Assembly: GCF_018129965.1 (NCBI RefSeq)
Contig: NZ_JAFCKW010000021.1
Location: 31,086-95,085 of the forward strand
Direction of reading: 5' to 3'
Origin: Bradyrhizobium diazoefficiens
GTDB taxonomy: Bacteria > Pseudomonadota > Alphaproteobacteria > Rhizobiales > Xanthobacteraceae
DNA: 64,000 nucleotides
The stretch's first letter is position 1, and each line of letters starts with the position of its first letter. The notes beneath the pieces are model-generated. The model made no database searches. It was not told the DNA's origin and worked only from the letters and a program-made list of their open reading frames with translations. A program made the translations under genes and the position numbers. This document shows, one piece after another, positions 34,927-43,553 of the stretch.

Positions 34927-35733
34927 CTACCGCCCCCTGAATTTCGGCTTGCGGCGACCCAGAAACGCCTCGACGCCCTCCTTGTGGTCTTCGCTGAAGC
35001 TTGCGAGCGCGAACTGGTCGATGTCCATGTGGCTTGCCAGATCGTCCAGCGCATGCGTGAGCCTGTTGACGGTCAGCTTCGTCATCGCGACCGAGAGCGG
35101 CGGCTGCAAGGCTACCTTGCGCGCAAGCTCCATCGCGGCATCGAACGCGTGTCCGGGGTCGACCACCTGCTCGACCAGCCCCCATTCATACGCTTCGTCC
35201 GCCGAGATGCGCTGATCGGCCAGGATCACGGCCTGCTTGGTGCGGGCAGGTCCAATCAGATGCAGCATGCGCGGGATGCTCTGCCAGCTCATGTTCATGC
35301 CGAGACCGATCTCGGGCACGCGCAGATGCGCGTCGCGCCCCATGACGCGGAAGTCGAGCGCCACGGCCAGCGCCACGCCGCCGCCGACGCAGAATCCCTC
35401 TATGGCGCCGATCGTGATCTGCTCCATCTCCTGCCAGGCGTGGGTGAGGCGCGGTCCGAGCTTGAGGTGCCGCCTGAGCGTGCCGAGGTCCATGTCCTTG
35501 CGCGCGCGCCCTTCGGCATCCTTGAGGTCGAAGCCGGCGCTGAAGGCGCTGGTGCTGCCCGTCAGCACCACCACCGATGTCGTGGAATCATCTTCGAAAC
35601 TGCGTGCGGCCGCGGTCAGCTGGCGCAGCGCGTCGGGTGACAGCGCGTTGATGCCGTCGCCGCGGTCGAACCGCACGATCGCGATCCGCCCGTCCGGCCC
35701 CTGCCCCTTCTCGATCTTGACATACTCCGTCAA
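34927..35733 (-). CDS. Enoyl-CoA hydratase/isomerase family protein
   Basis: The 268-aa crotonase-fold protein has the oxyanion-hole segments SAFSAGFDLKD and IEGFCVGGGVALAVALDFRV and the family helix LTRAW-like region near residue 105. The family catalytic Glu position reads RVPEIGLGMNM, so one of the two hydratase glutamates is present. I start at the TTG at 35733, six bases after AGGGAG, which gives the normal family length; the ATG at 35811 would run into the next gene and adds a poor N-terminus. Substrate unknown. Confidence 0.85.
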   Translation of the reverse strand: MTEYVKIEKGQGPDGRIAIVRFDRGDGINALSPDALRQLTAAARSFEDDSTTSVVVLTGSTSAFSAGFDLKDAEGRARKDMDLGTLRRHLKLGPRLTHAWQEMEQITIGAIEGFCVGGGVALAVALDFRVMGRDAHLRVPEIGLGMNMSWQSIPRMLHLIGPARTKQAVILADQRISADEAYEWGLVEQVVDPGHAFDAAMELARKVALQPPLSVAMTKLTVNRLTHALDDLASHMDIDQFALASFSEDHKEGVEAFLGRRKPKFRGR

Positions 35734-35773
35734 CGCAAACTCCCTGGTCTTGTCGGTCCTGTCGGTCCTGGCG

Positions 35774-36532
35774 CTAGAGATGACCGGTGCGGTGGTGCTC
35801 GGGCTTCGCATCAGGGACCGGAAACCGGATCGTGGTGCCGAGCGTCATCCAGTTGGCGTTCTCGCCGGTGATGTTGTGGCCGTAGATCACGTCGACGGAG
35901 AATATCTCGTTCGGCCGGTAGCGTACGCCGGTCTGGAAGCGCGGCTGCACGACGCTTGCGATCTCGGAGGCACCGGCCTGCCCGTAGGCCTCGATCGTCC
36001 ACTGCAAGGTGTCCGTGAACTTCCAGTCGAAACCGAGACCATAGGTCAGGTAATGCCGGTCGACGGTGCGATCCCACAGCCAGCCGCCGTTGACGTTGAT
36101 GCGCATGGTCTCCGACAGGCGAAAGGTTGCGGGGATGACGGCAAAGGCGGTCAGCGCCTCGCCGGTCGCAGCATCGAACGATCCGCCGCCATAGGCCGAC
36201 AATCCCCAGCGGCCGATCCCGGTCGGGATAAAATTGGTCTTGGCTTTCGGGGCGAGCGTCGTGCTCCAGTCGCCATCACTGCGGGCCCGGATGGTCTGAA
36301 GGCTCAGCTCGATCGGCCTGAACGGATCGACCACGCAGGAGGGGTTGGCGACCGCGGCGAAATCCGTGTTGGACGCCGCCGACATCCAGCTTTCGACCTT
36401 GCAGGAGCCGACCTCGGAGATATCGGCGGCATCCACCGCATAGGCGCCATTCGCGGCGCGCGCATCCTGCGCCGCGAATGCGAGCAGTGCCGCGATTGCG
36501 GCGGTCTTTCCGGTGTGTCCAGCCCATCCCAT
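35774..36532 (-). CDS. Predicted outer-membrane beta-barrel protein
   Basis: The 252-aa protein has a signal peptide cleaved after ARA, two Cys residues in the first 45 mature residues (VGSCKVES, NPSCVVDP) and then alternating aromatic strands such as MRINVNGGWLWDR and YLTYGLGFDWKF. It finishes with a strand (LGTTIRFPV) and a short polar tail. This pattern suggests a small barrel or a periplasmic beta protein. I do not recognise the family. It is divergent from the nitrile hydratase operon with only 63 bases between starts, so regulation may be shared. Confidence 0.7.
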   Translation of the reverse strand: MGWAGHTGKTAAIAALLAFAAQDARAANGAYAVDAADISEVGSCKVESWMSAASNTDFAAVANPSCVVDPFRPIELSLQTIRARSDGDWSTTLAPKAKTNFIPTGIGRWGLSAYGGGSFDAATGEALTAFAVIPATFRLSETMRINVNGGWLWDRTVDRHYLTYGLGFDWKFTDTLQWTIEAYGQAGASEIASVVQPRFQTGVRYRPNEIFSVDVIYGHNITGENANWMTLGTTIRFPVPDAKPEHHRTGHL

Positions 36533-36595
36533 CGCGGGATGTTAGCAGAGTCTTCGCCTCGACAACGCCCGGATTCTGGGACTATCTTCATACCC

Positions 36596-37219
36596 ATGAG
36601 CGAGCATCACCACCACGATCACGACCATTCCGAACTGTCGGAGACCGAGCTGCGCGTGCGCGCGCTCGAGACGATCCTGACCGAAAAGGGCTATGTCGAG
36701 CCGGCTGCGCTCGATGCCATCATCCAGGCCTACGAGACCAGGATCGGCCCGCATAACGGCGCGCGCGTCGTCGCCAAGGCCTGGACCGACCCGGCCTTCA
36801 AGGCGGCACTGCTGGAGGACGGCAGCAAGGCCATCGGCACGCTCGGCCATGTCAGCCGGGTCGGCGACCATCTCGTCGTGGTCGAGAACACGCCTCTGCG
36901 ACACAACATGGTCGTGTGCACGCTGTGCTCCTGTTACCCCTGGGAAATGCTGGGGCTGCCGCCGGTCTGGTACAAGGCCTCGCCCTACCGCTCGCGCGCG
37001 GTCAAGGACCCGCGCGGCGTGCTCGCCGATTTCGACGTCAGCTTGCCGAAGGACATGGAAATCCGGGTCTGGGACTCCACCGCCGAGACGCGTTTTCTGG
37101 TGCTGCCGATGCGGCCCGCGGGCACCGAAGGCTGGAGCGAGGAGCAGCTCGCCGGGCTCGTCACGCGCGACTCCATGATCGGCACCGGCTTTCCCAGGAC
37201 GCCGGGAGCGCCGTCATGA
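36596..37219 (+). CDS. nthA: Nitrile hydratase subunit alpha, cobalt type
   Basis: Nitrile hydratase converts nitriles to amides in the cytosol. The 207-aa alpha subunit has a His-rich start (MSEHHHHDHDHSE) and the metal-claw motif VCTLCSCY with Cys108, Cys111 and Cys113. Thr after the first Cys and Tyr after the last are the signature of non-corrin cobalt enzymes (iron enzymes have CSLCSCT). The frame extends upstream, but the ATG at 36596 is the family start. The stop overlaps the beta-subunit start (ATGA). Confidence 0.95.
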   Translation: MSEHHHHDHDHSELSETELRVRALETILTEKGYVEPAALDAIIQAYETRIGPHNGARVVAKAWTDPAFKAALLEDGSKAIGTLGHVSRVGDHLVVVENTPLRHNMVVCTLCSCYPWEMLGLPPVWYKASPYRSRAVKDPRGVLADFDVSLPKDMEIRVWDSTAETRFLVLPMRPAGTEGWSEEQLAGLVTRDSMIGTGFPRTPGAPS

Positions 37220-37875
37220 ACGGCGTGCACGACATGGGCGGCATGGACGGGTTCGGCAAGGTCGAGCCCGAGCCGAATGAGCCGGTGTTTCATGCCGATT
37301 GGGAGTCCCGGGTCCTGGCCATGGTGCGCGCGATGGGCGCAGCCGGCGCCTTCAACATCGACACCTCGCGATTCTATCGCGAAACGCTGCCGCCTGACGT
37401 TTATCTGTCGAGCTCCTACTACAGGAAATGGTTTCTCGGGCTCGAGGAGATGCTGATCGACAAAGGCTACCTCACCCGCGAGGAGGTGGCCGCCGGCCAC
37501 GCGAAGCAGCCTGGCAAGGCGCTCAAGCACGGCAAGTTCGATCTCGGCCAGGTCGAGCGCGTGATGGTGCGCGGCAAATTCGCCCGCACGGCGCCCGCTC
37601 CCGCAAAGTTCAAGATCGGCGACCGCGTGCGCGCGAAAAACATTCATCCGGCCACACATACGCGGCTGCCGCGCTATGTGCGCGGCCATGTCGGTATCGT
37701 CGAACTGAACCATGGCTGCCACGTGTTTCCTGACACGGCGGCGATGGAGCTCGGCGAAAATCCGCAATGGCTCTACACGGTCGTGTTCGAGGGCAGCGAT
37801 CTCTGGGGTGAGGATGGCGATCCCACCCTCAAGGTCTCGATCGACGCGTTCGAGCCCTATCTGGACCGGACGTGA
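37216..37875 (+). CDS. nthB: Nitrile hydratase subunit beta
   Basis: The 219-aa beta subunit starts MNGVHDMGGMDGFGKV, the conserved beginning of this family. It contains the SYYRKWFLGLE helix, the conserved Arg that hydrogen-bonds the oxidised cysteines of the claw, and a C-terminal SH3-like barrel (FKIGDRVRAKNIHPATHTRL through DLWGEDGDPTLKVSIDAFE). It is translationally coupled on both sides by ATGA overlaps. Confidence 0.95.
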   Translation: MNGVHDMGGMDGFGKVEPEPNEPVFHADWESRVLAMVRAMGAAGAFNIDTSRFYRETLPPDVYLSSSYYRKWFLGLEEMLIDKGYLTREEVAAGHAKQPGKALKHGKFDLGQVERVMVRGKFARTAPAPAKFKIGDRVRAKNIHPATHTRLPRYVRGHVGIVELNHGCHVFPDTAAMELGENPQWLYTVVFEGSDLWGEDGDPTLKVSIDAFEPYLDRT

Positions 37876-38252
37876 TGAGCCGCGCTGCTGCCGCCGCCAC
37901 GGCGGCCATCCCGAGCATCCCGCGCGACGATGACGGCCCGGTGTTCCGCGCCCCCTGGGAAGCGCAGGCCTTCGCGATGGCCTTGAGCCTCCACGACCGC
38001 GGCGTGTTCACCTGGCCCGAATGGGCCGCAGCGCTCGCCGACGAGATCAAGCGCGCGCAGGCGGCCGGCGATCCCGATACAGGCGAGACTTACTATCTGC
38101 ACTGGCTCGCCACGCTGGAGGGCCTCGTCGCCCGCAAGGGCGTGGCGTCGATGGACACGCTGCACCGCTACCGCGACGCCTGGGACCACGCGGCGGATCG
38201 GACGCCGCACGGCCAGCCGATCGAGCTGCGGCCGGAGGATTTTGGGCGGTAG
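37872..38252 (+). CDS. Nitrile hydratase accessory protein (activator/metallochaperone)
   Basis: The 126-aa protein belongs to the small activator family that forms a complex with the alpha subunit and delivers cobalt by self-subunit swapping. It resembles a shortened beta-subunit N-terminus: PVFRAPWEAQAFAMALSLHD, FTWPEWAAALADEI, YYLHWLATLEGLV. It overlaps the beta-subunit stop (ATGA) and ends the operon. A repeat element follows. Confidence 0.88.
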   Translation: MMSRAAAAATAAIPSIPRDDDGPVFRAPWEAQAFAMALSLHDRGVFTWPEWAAALADEIKRAQAAGDPDTGETYYLHWLATLEGLVARKGVASMDTLHRYRDAWDHAADRTPHGQPIELRPEDFGR

Positions 38253-38266
38253 TGACTCCGACTACA

Positions 38267-38370
38267 GCTGTCATTCCCCGAGAAGGCGGGGAATCCAGTA
38301 CGCCGCGGCTTCATGGCTCAAACACGGTCTCTGGAATGCTGGATCACCCGCTTTCGCGGGTGATGACAGC
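38267..38370. repeat. Intergenic palindromic repeat after the nitrile hydratase operon
   Basis: The element is bounded by GCTGTCAT (38267-38274) and ATGACAGC (38363-38370). It holds two internal hairpins, TTCCCCG/CGGGGAA near the left end and CACCCGC/GCGGGTG near the right end. This bipartite REP-like structure is familiar from Bradyrhizobium intergenic regions. It lies between the convergent accessory gene and queC and may serve as a two-way terminator. Confidence 0.65.
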
Positions 38371-38382
38371 GATTACGAGGCA

Positions 38383-39096
38383 TCAGCGCCTCCCCTCATA
38401 CTCCCGCCAGCCCTTCGCCCGCAGGCTGCACGCCGGGCACTCGCCGCACCCATATCCCCATTCATGCTGCGCGCCGCGTTCGCCGAGGTAGCAGGTGTGG
38501 GACTGCTCGCGAATGAGATCGACCAGGCCGTCGCCGCCGAGATCATGCGCGAGCTGCCACGTCGCGGCCTTATCGATCCACATCAGCGGCGTATGCAACT
38601 CGAATGCGCGGGCCATGCCGAGCGACAGCGCGGTCTGCATGGCGCGGATGGTGTCGTCGCGGCAATCGGGATAGCCGGAATAATCCGTCTCGCACATGCC
38701 GCCGACGATGTGAGTGATGCCGCGCCGGTAGGCCAAAGCTGCGGCAAAGGTCAGGAACACCAGATTGCGGCCGGGCACAAACGTATTGGGCAGGCCGTCG
38801 GCGCCCATCGCAATCGCGACGTCGCGGGTCAGCGCCGTCTCGGACACCGCCGCCAACGTCGGGATCGACAGCGTATGGCTTTCGCCGAGTTTGGCGGCCC
38901 AATCGGCACGCAGGCCCTTGATGCCGTCGAACAGGCGCGCGCGGCAGTCGAGCTCGACGGCGTGGCGCTGGCCGTAGTCGAAGCCCAGCGTCTCCACGCG
39001 CGAAAAGCGGTTCAGCGCCCAGGCAAGGCAGGTGGTGGAATCCTGACCGCCGGAGAACAGCACCAGTGCGGTTTGTGATGAAAATGCGTCACTCAT
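38383..39096 (-). CDS. queC: 7-cyano-7-deazaguanine synthase
   Basis: The enzyme converts 7-carboxy-7-deazaguanine to preQ0 using ATP and ammonia, for queuosine synthesis. From the ATG at 39096 it is 237 aa. It has the PP-loop LFSGGQDSTTCLAWAL, the DYGQRH motif and the C-terminal zinc cluster GCGECPACSLR plus the earlier Cys in SHTCYLGE. The frame extends to 39648 antisense to mazG, which is a shadow. No other que gene is linked. Confidence 0.95.
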   Translation of the reverse strand: MSDAFSSQTALVLFSGGQDSTTCLAWALNRFSRVETLGFDYGQRHAVELDCRARLFDGIKGLRADWAAKLGESHTLSIPTLAAVSETALTRDVAIAMGADGLPNTFVPGRNLVFLTFAAALAYRRGITHIVGGMCETDYSGYPDCRDDTIRAMQTALSLGMARAFELHTPLMWIDKAATWQLAHDLGGDGLVDLIREQSHTCYLGERGAQHEWGYGCGECPACSLRAKGWREYEGRR

Positions 39097-39222
39097 AGCC
39101 CGCGCTTTAGCATTGCCGACCTCGGCCGCCAATCGGTGGAAATCGGCCCCTCCCACCGCGCCGCGCTGGGAACGGCGGCCCGCTTTTGGCATAAGTCTGC
39201 AGACCCTGGAGACTGCCCCGCA

Positions 39223-40077
39223 ATGACCCCTTCCCGCGACATTTCCCGTCTGATCGAGATCATGGCGGCGCTGCGTACGCCGGTGACCGGCTGCCCCTGG
39301 GACCTCGAACAGAACTTTGCGACCATCGCGCCCTATGCCATCGAGGAAGCCTATGAGGTGGTCGATGCGATCGACCGCGGCGATCTCGACGATCTCCGGG
39401 AGGAACTCGGCGACCTCCTGCTCCAGGTGGTGTTCCACGCCCAGATGGCCTCCGAGCAGAACGCCTTTGCGTTCGGCGACGTCGTCGAGGCCATCACGCG
39501 AAAAATGATCCGGCGCCATCCCCATGTCTTCGCCGACAAGGAGGGCAACCTCGCCTCCTCCCACGTCAAGGAGGTCTGGGACCGCATCAAGGCCGAGGAG
39601 AAAGCCGAGCGCGCATCGCGCCGGCCGCCCGAAGCAACGCCGGCGCACAAATCGCTGCTATCGGGGGTCAAGGCCGGCCAGCCCGCGCTGACGCGCGCGA
39701 TGGAGCTGCAGCGCAAGGCCTCTACCGTCGGCTTTGACTGGAACGATCCCCGCGCGGTTCTGGCAAAGATCCGCGAGGAAGCCGACGAGATCGAAGCCGC
39801 GCTGGATCGAAACGACAAGCAGGAGCTGGCGGAAGAGACCGGCGACCTGATGTTCGCTCTCGTCAACCTCGCGCGCCATGTCGACGCCGATCCGGAAGCC
39901 GCGCTTCGCGCGACCAATGCGAAATTCGAACGGCGGTTTGCGTTCATCGAACGGGCGCTGGAAGCACAGGGGCGAACGCTGGAGCAGGCGTCGCTGGCGG
40001 AAATGGATGCGCTGTGGACTGCGGCGAAGGGCGAGGAGAAGCCTGTGTCAGAGGGACACAAGGAAGCCCGCCGCTAA
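39223..40077 (+). CDS. mazG: Nucleoside triphosphate pyrophosphohydrolase
   Basis: MazG hydrolyses NTPs and dNTPs to monophosphates. The 284-aa protein has two MazG domains. The first (about residues 30-105) carries TGCPWDLEQ and the metal-binding EEAYEV with EELGDLLLQ. The second carries EEADEIEAAL with EETGDLMFAL. The start at 39223 fits the family; the frame from 39136 has an unrelated prefix. It is divergent from queC and ends before a repeat element. Confidence 0.95.
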   Translation: MTPSRDISRLIEIMAALRTPVTGCPWDLEQNFATIAPYAIEEAYEVVDAIDRGDLDDLREELGDLLLQVVFHAQMASEQNAFAFGDVVEAITRKMIRRHPHVFADKEGNLASSHVKEVWDRIKAEEKAERASRRPPEATPAHKSLLSGVKAGQPALTRAMELQRKASTVGFDWNDPRAVLAKIREEADEIEAALDRNDKQELAEETGDLMFALVNLARHVDADPEAALRATNAKFERRFAFIERALEAQGRTLEQASLAEMDALWTAAKGEEKPVSEGHKEARR

Positions 40078-40082
40078 CTCGG

Positions 40083-40213
40083 TCGTCGTCCCCGCGAAGG
40101 CGGGGACCTATACCGCGTGATCTATCCGCAGCGCGACGCGGCTGATACCGCCCATCAAACTTTTCCTGGGGGTATGGGTCCCGGATCTACGCTGCGCTTG
40201 TCCGGGACGACAG
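40083..40213. repeat. Intergenic palindromic repeat between mazG and hflX
   Basis: The element starts CGTCGTCCCCGCGAAGGCGG and ends GTCCGGGACGACAG, so its ends are inverted copies (GTCGTCCC/GGGACGAC). An inner hairpin CCCCGC/GCGGGG follows the left end. The left half shares CCCCG-GAAGGCGGGGA with the element at 38267-38370. It separates the convergent mazG and hflX genes. Confidence 0.65.
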
Positions 40214-40255
40214 TCGTGCTTGAGGCAACAATTCTCTGAACTCACATGCCAAGGT

Positions 40256-41653
40256 CTAGGCCGCGTGATGCGGCACGGCGTCAAACCTCGACACCACGAT
40301 GTCCCGCTTGGTCTCGTCCACTCGTACCGTCATATCGAAGCGGCCGTCGTGCAGCTCCTTGGCCAGCACTTCCGCATTGCGATGCAGCCAGGAGATGCCG
40401 GCGCCATCCGCGGCGTCGATGGAGAGATCGAGCGTGGTGCGCTTGGCGGCAAGGCGCTCCTCGATCGCGGCAAGCAGTTCATCGACGCCCTCGCCTGACA
40501 CGGCGGAGACCAGCATCGCCGGATGATCTTCCGGCCTGCGCGCGGCGATGTTGAGCAGCTCTTCGCGCTGCTCTGAATCGTAACGATCGATCTTGTTCCA
40601 GACCTCGATGATGCGGCCCGAGTCATCGGGATTGATGCCGAGCTGGCGCAGCACGGCATCGACGTCGCTCTGCTGGGCCTCGGCGTCCTCGTGCGAGATG
40701 TCGCGGACATGCAGGATGACGTCGGCCTCGAGCACCTCCTCCAGCGTGGCGCGGAAGGCGGCGACGAGCTGCGTCGGCAGGTTGGAGATGAAGCCGACGG
40801 TGTCGGACAGCATCGCCTTGCCGCCATGCGGCAGAGTGAGCGCGCGCAGGGTCGGATCGAGCGTGGCGAACAGCATGTCGGCGGCCTGCACGTCGGCGCG
40901 CGTCAGCCGGTTGAACAGCGTCGATTTGCCGGCATTGGTGTAACCGACCAGCGCGACCACGCGATAGGGGATGCGCTGGCGTCCGGCCCGATGCAGGCGC
41001 CGCGTCGCCTGCACCTTCTTCAATTCGCTTTCGAGCTTGGAGATGCGTTCCTGGATCAGGCGGCGGTCGGCTTCGATCTGCGTCTCGCCGGGACCGCCCA
41101 TGAATCCGAAGCCGCCGCGCTGGCGTTCGAGATGGGTCCACGAGCGCACCAGGCGCGAGCGCTGGTAGTTGAGATGCGCAAGCTCGACCTGGAGCGAACC
41201 TTCCTTGGTCTTGGCGCGGCGGCCGAAGATTTCCAGAATGAGCCCGGTGCGGTCGAGCACCTTGGCGTGCAGCTCCTTTTCAAGATTGCGCTGCTGGATC
41301 GGCGCCAGCGCGCAATCCATCACGACAAGCTCGACGTCGAGGCTCTTGGCCAGCGCGGCGATTTCCTCGACCTTGCCCTTGCCGATGTAGGTTGCGGGGC
41401 GGATCTGGCTGACCGGCGCGATGATGGCATCGGCAATGACCAGATCGATCGCACGTGCGAGGCCGGCGGCTTCGTCGAGCCGGGCCTCGGCGTTGCGCTG
41501 GATCTGGCTGGACGAGGCATGGCTTTCCGATTGCGGGTCAGCACTTCCCGCACGCAGTCGCAAGTAGGGGCCGACGACAAGCACCCGCCCCGTTTGCTTG
41601 GCTCCTGCCGACCGCGGACGGTCGGCCTCCCCGTCGAAATTCCGGGGTTCCAA
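40256..41653 (-). CDS. hflX: GTPase HflX
   Basis: HflX is a ribosome-associated GTPase that splits stalled 70S ribosomes. The 465-aa protein has the N-terminal HflX domain (QIRPATYIGKGKVEEIA), the conserved linker GGFGFMGGPGETQIEADRR, then the G domain with GYTNAGKST (G1), DTVGFISNLP (G3) and NKID (G4). The start codon is TTG at 41653, 11 bases after the hfq stop. Position directly after hfq is conserved widely and indicates a common transcript. Confidence 0.95.
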   Translation of the reverse strand: MEPRNFDGEADRPRSAGAKQTGRVLVVGPYLRLRAGSADPQSESHASSSQIQRNAEARLDEAAGLARAIDLVIADAIIAPVSQIRPATYIGKGKVEEIAALAKSLDVELVVMDCALAPIQQRNLEKELHAKVLDRTGLILEIFGRRAKTKEGSLQVELAHLNYQRSRLVRSWTHLERQRGGFGFMGGPGETQIEADRRLIQERISKLESELKKVQATRRLHRAGRQRIPYRVVALVGYTNAGKSTLFNRLTRADVQAADMLFATLDPTLRALTLPHGGKAMLSDTVGFISNLPTQLVAAFRATLEEVLEADVILHVRDISHEDAEAQQSDVDAVLRQLGINPDDSGRIIEVWNKIDRYDSEQREELLNIAARRPEDHPAMLVSAVSGEGVDELLAAIEERLAAKRTTLDLSIDAADGAGISWLHRNAEVLAKELHDGRFDMTVRVDETKRDIVVSRFDAVPHHAA

Positions 41654-41664
41654 TCAGATCACTC

Positions 41665-41913
41665 TCAAGCCGGCTGATCCTCGCCACCTTCGAACAGCTG
41701 GATCGGAGCGCCAGGCATGATGGTCGAAATCGCGTGCTTGTAGACAAGCTGCGAGTGACCGTCGCGCCGAAGCAGCAAGCAGAAGTTGTCGAACCAGGTC
41801 ACGATGCCCTGGAGCTTCACTCCGTTGACCAGAAAGATCGTCAGTGGCGTTTTGGTTTTGCGAACGTGATTAAGGAAGGTGTCCTGAAGGTTCTGTGCGC
41901 GGTCTGCCGCCAT
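41665..41913 (-). CDS. hfq: RNA chaperone Hfq
   Basis: Hfq is the hexameric Sm-like chaperone for small RNAs. The 82-aa protein has the Sm1 motif with NVGKLQG-like sequence (FLVNGVKLQGIVTWFDNF) and Sm2 YKHAISTI (canonical YKHA-ST). In diazotrophs it also controls nifA translation. It lies 252 bases downstream of ntrX, with a T/A-rich leader that probably has its own promoter, and just upstream of hflX. Confidence 0.97.
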   Translation of the reverse strand: MAADRAQNLQDTFLNHVRKTKTPLTIFLVNGVKLQGIVTWFDNFCLLLRRDGHSQLVYKHAISTIMPGAPIQLFEGGEDQPA

Positions 41914-42165
41914 TGTTTTTATCTCGCTTTGAGTTTCTTTTTATTGCGCCGGTTGAGACCCTCTTTTTTGAAAATTTCGGGGCCTCTTCCGGTAGCCGTC
42001 CCTCATGAGATCCCCCTCGGAGGAACAGCAGATTTATTAGAAGGCAGGTCGGGTTATTAGGCAAGCCGCTTGAGATGGCAGGCCACGATCGAATGCCCCG
42101 CAAAACTACGGGAATCGATCAAATTTGCTCGCTTCCAGCGACGTTCCGGACGCGGCGGAGCGCCC

Positions 42166-43536
42166 TCAGCCGACGCCCAGTGCCTTCAGTTTCCGATGCA
42201 ACGCGGAACGCTCCATACCGACGAACTCGGCGGTGCGTGAGATATTGCCCGAAAAACGGCTGATCTGCGCGATCAGATAGTCGCGTTCGAACACTTCGCG
42301 TGCCTCGCGGAGCGGCAGGCCCATGATGTGCTCGCCATTGTTGCTGGTCGGCATCGCAGGCACCATGGATCCGACGTCCTGCGGCAGCATGTCTGCCGTG
42401 ATGATGACCTCAGGTCCGCCTGCGGCCAGAATCATGACTCTCTCAACGTTATTGCGGAGCTGGCGCACATTTCCCGGCCAGACATGTGATTGCAGCACCG
42501 CCATCGCGTCCTGTCCGATCTGACGCTTCGGCAGGCCGCTGCCGGCCGAGATCTGCTCCATGAAATAGTCGATCAGTTCCGGAATGTCCTCGCGCCGCTC
42601 CGAGAGCGCGGGCACACGGATCGGCACCACCGACAGGCGATGATAGAGATCCTCGCGGAAATGGCCGGCCGCGATCTCCTCCTCGAGATTGCGCGCGGTG
42701 GAGGAGATAATGCGGACGTCGACCTGCACCTTGCCGGTGCCGCCGACGCGCTGGAACGACTGCTCGACGAGGACGCGCAGGATCTTGTTCTGGGTCTCGC
42801 GCGGCATGTCCGCGATCTCGTCGATGAACAGCGTGCCGCCATGGGCTTCCTCGAGCGCGCCGGGCTTGCGCGCCTGCTCGCCATTGGACTGCTCGACGCC
42901 GAACATCTCGTGCTCCATGCGCTCCGGCGTGATCGCGGCCGCATTGATCACCACGAACGGACCATCGGCCCGGCCCGAGGCCACATGCAGCGTGCGCGCC
43001 GTGAGTTCCTTGCCGGAGCCGGCGGGGCCGACGATGAGGATGCGGCTGTTGGCCTTGGCCGCGCGGTCGATGGTCTGGCGCAGCTGGTTCATGCTCGGCG
43101 AACGGCCGACCAAGGTGCTCGCGCTCGGCGCGAGCTGCTTCAGCTCCTTGACCTCGCGCTTGAGCCGCGAGTTCTCCAGCGCGCGGTTGGCAACCAGGAT
43201 CAGCCGGTCGGCCTTGAACGGTTTCTCGATGAAGTCATAGGCGCCGCGCTTGATTGCGGCGACCGCGGTCTCGATGTTGCCGTGGCCGGAGATCATCACG
43301 ACCGGCAGATCGGCGTTGTCCTTCTTGACCTGCTCCAGCAGCTGCAGGCCATCGAGCTTGGAGCCCTGCAGCCAGATGTCCAGGAACACCAGATGCGGCC
43401 TGCGGTTGGCGATCTCGGCGAGCGCCGTGTCGCTGTCGCGCGCGGTCCGGGTCACGAAACCCTCGTCTTCGAGAATGCCCGCGACGAGATCCCGGATATC
43501 GGCCTCGTCATCGACAATCAGAATTTCACTAGCCAT
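42166..43536 (-). CDS. ntrX: Nitrogen-related response regulator NtrX
   Basis: The 456-aa protein has a receiver domain (ILIVDDEADIRDLVAGIL), an AAA+ domain with P-loop GPAGSGKE and Walker B GGTLFIDEIADM, and a Fis-type helix-turn-helix (GNISRTAEFVGMERSALHRK). The L1 loop reads FGVEQSNGEQARKPGALEEA and has no GAFTGA, so it should not activate sigma-54 polymerase directly, as is known for NtrX. It follows ntrY by 17 bases and is the partner of that kinase in nitrogen, redox and envelope control. Confidence 0.95.
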   Translation of the reverse strand: MASEILIVDDEADIRDLVAGILEDEGFVTRTARDSDTALAEIANRRPHLVFLDIWLQGSKLDGLQLLEQVKKDNADLPVVMISGHGNIETAVAAIKRGAYDFIEKPFKADRLILVANRALENSRLKREVKELKQLAPSASTLVGRSPSMNQLRQTIDRAAKANSRILIVGPAGSGKELTARTLHVASGRADGPFVVINAAAITPERMEHEMFGVEQSNGEQARKPGALEEAHGGTLFIDEIADMPRETQNKILRVLVEQSFQRVGGTGKVQVDVRIISSTARNLEEEIAAGHFREDLYHRLSVVPIRVPALSERREDIPELIDYFMEQISAGSGLPKRQIGQDAMAVLQSHVWPGNVRQLRNNVERVMILAAGGPEVIITADMLPQDVGSMVPAMPTSNNGEHIMGLPLREAREVFERDYLIAQISRFSGNISRTAEFVGMERSALHRKLKALGVG

Positions 43537-43553
43537 GGGTCGCGCCTGTCTGG

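Noticed and set aside
35237..36595. Long open frame upstream of the nitrile hydratase alpha subunit
   Set aside because: It is antisense to the enoyl-CoA hydratase and barrel genes and lacks family sequence; the alpha subunit clearly begins at 36596.
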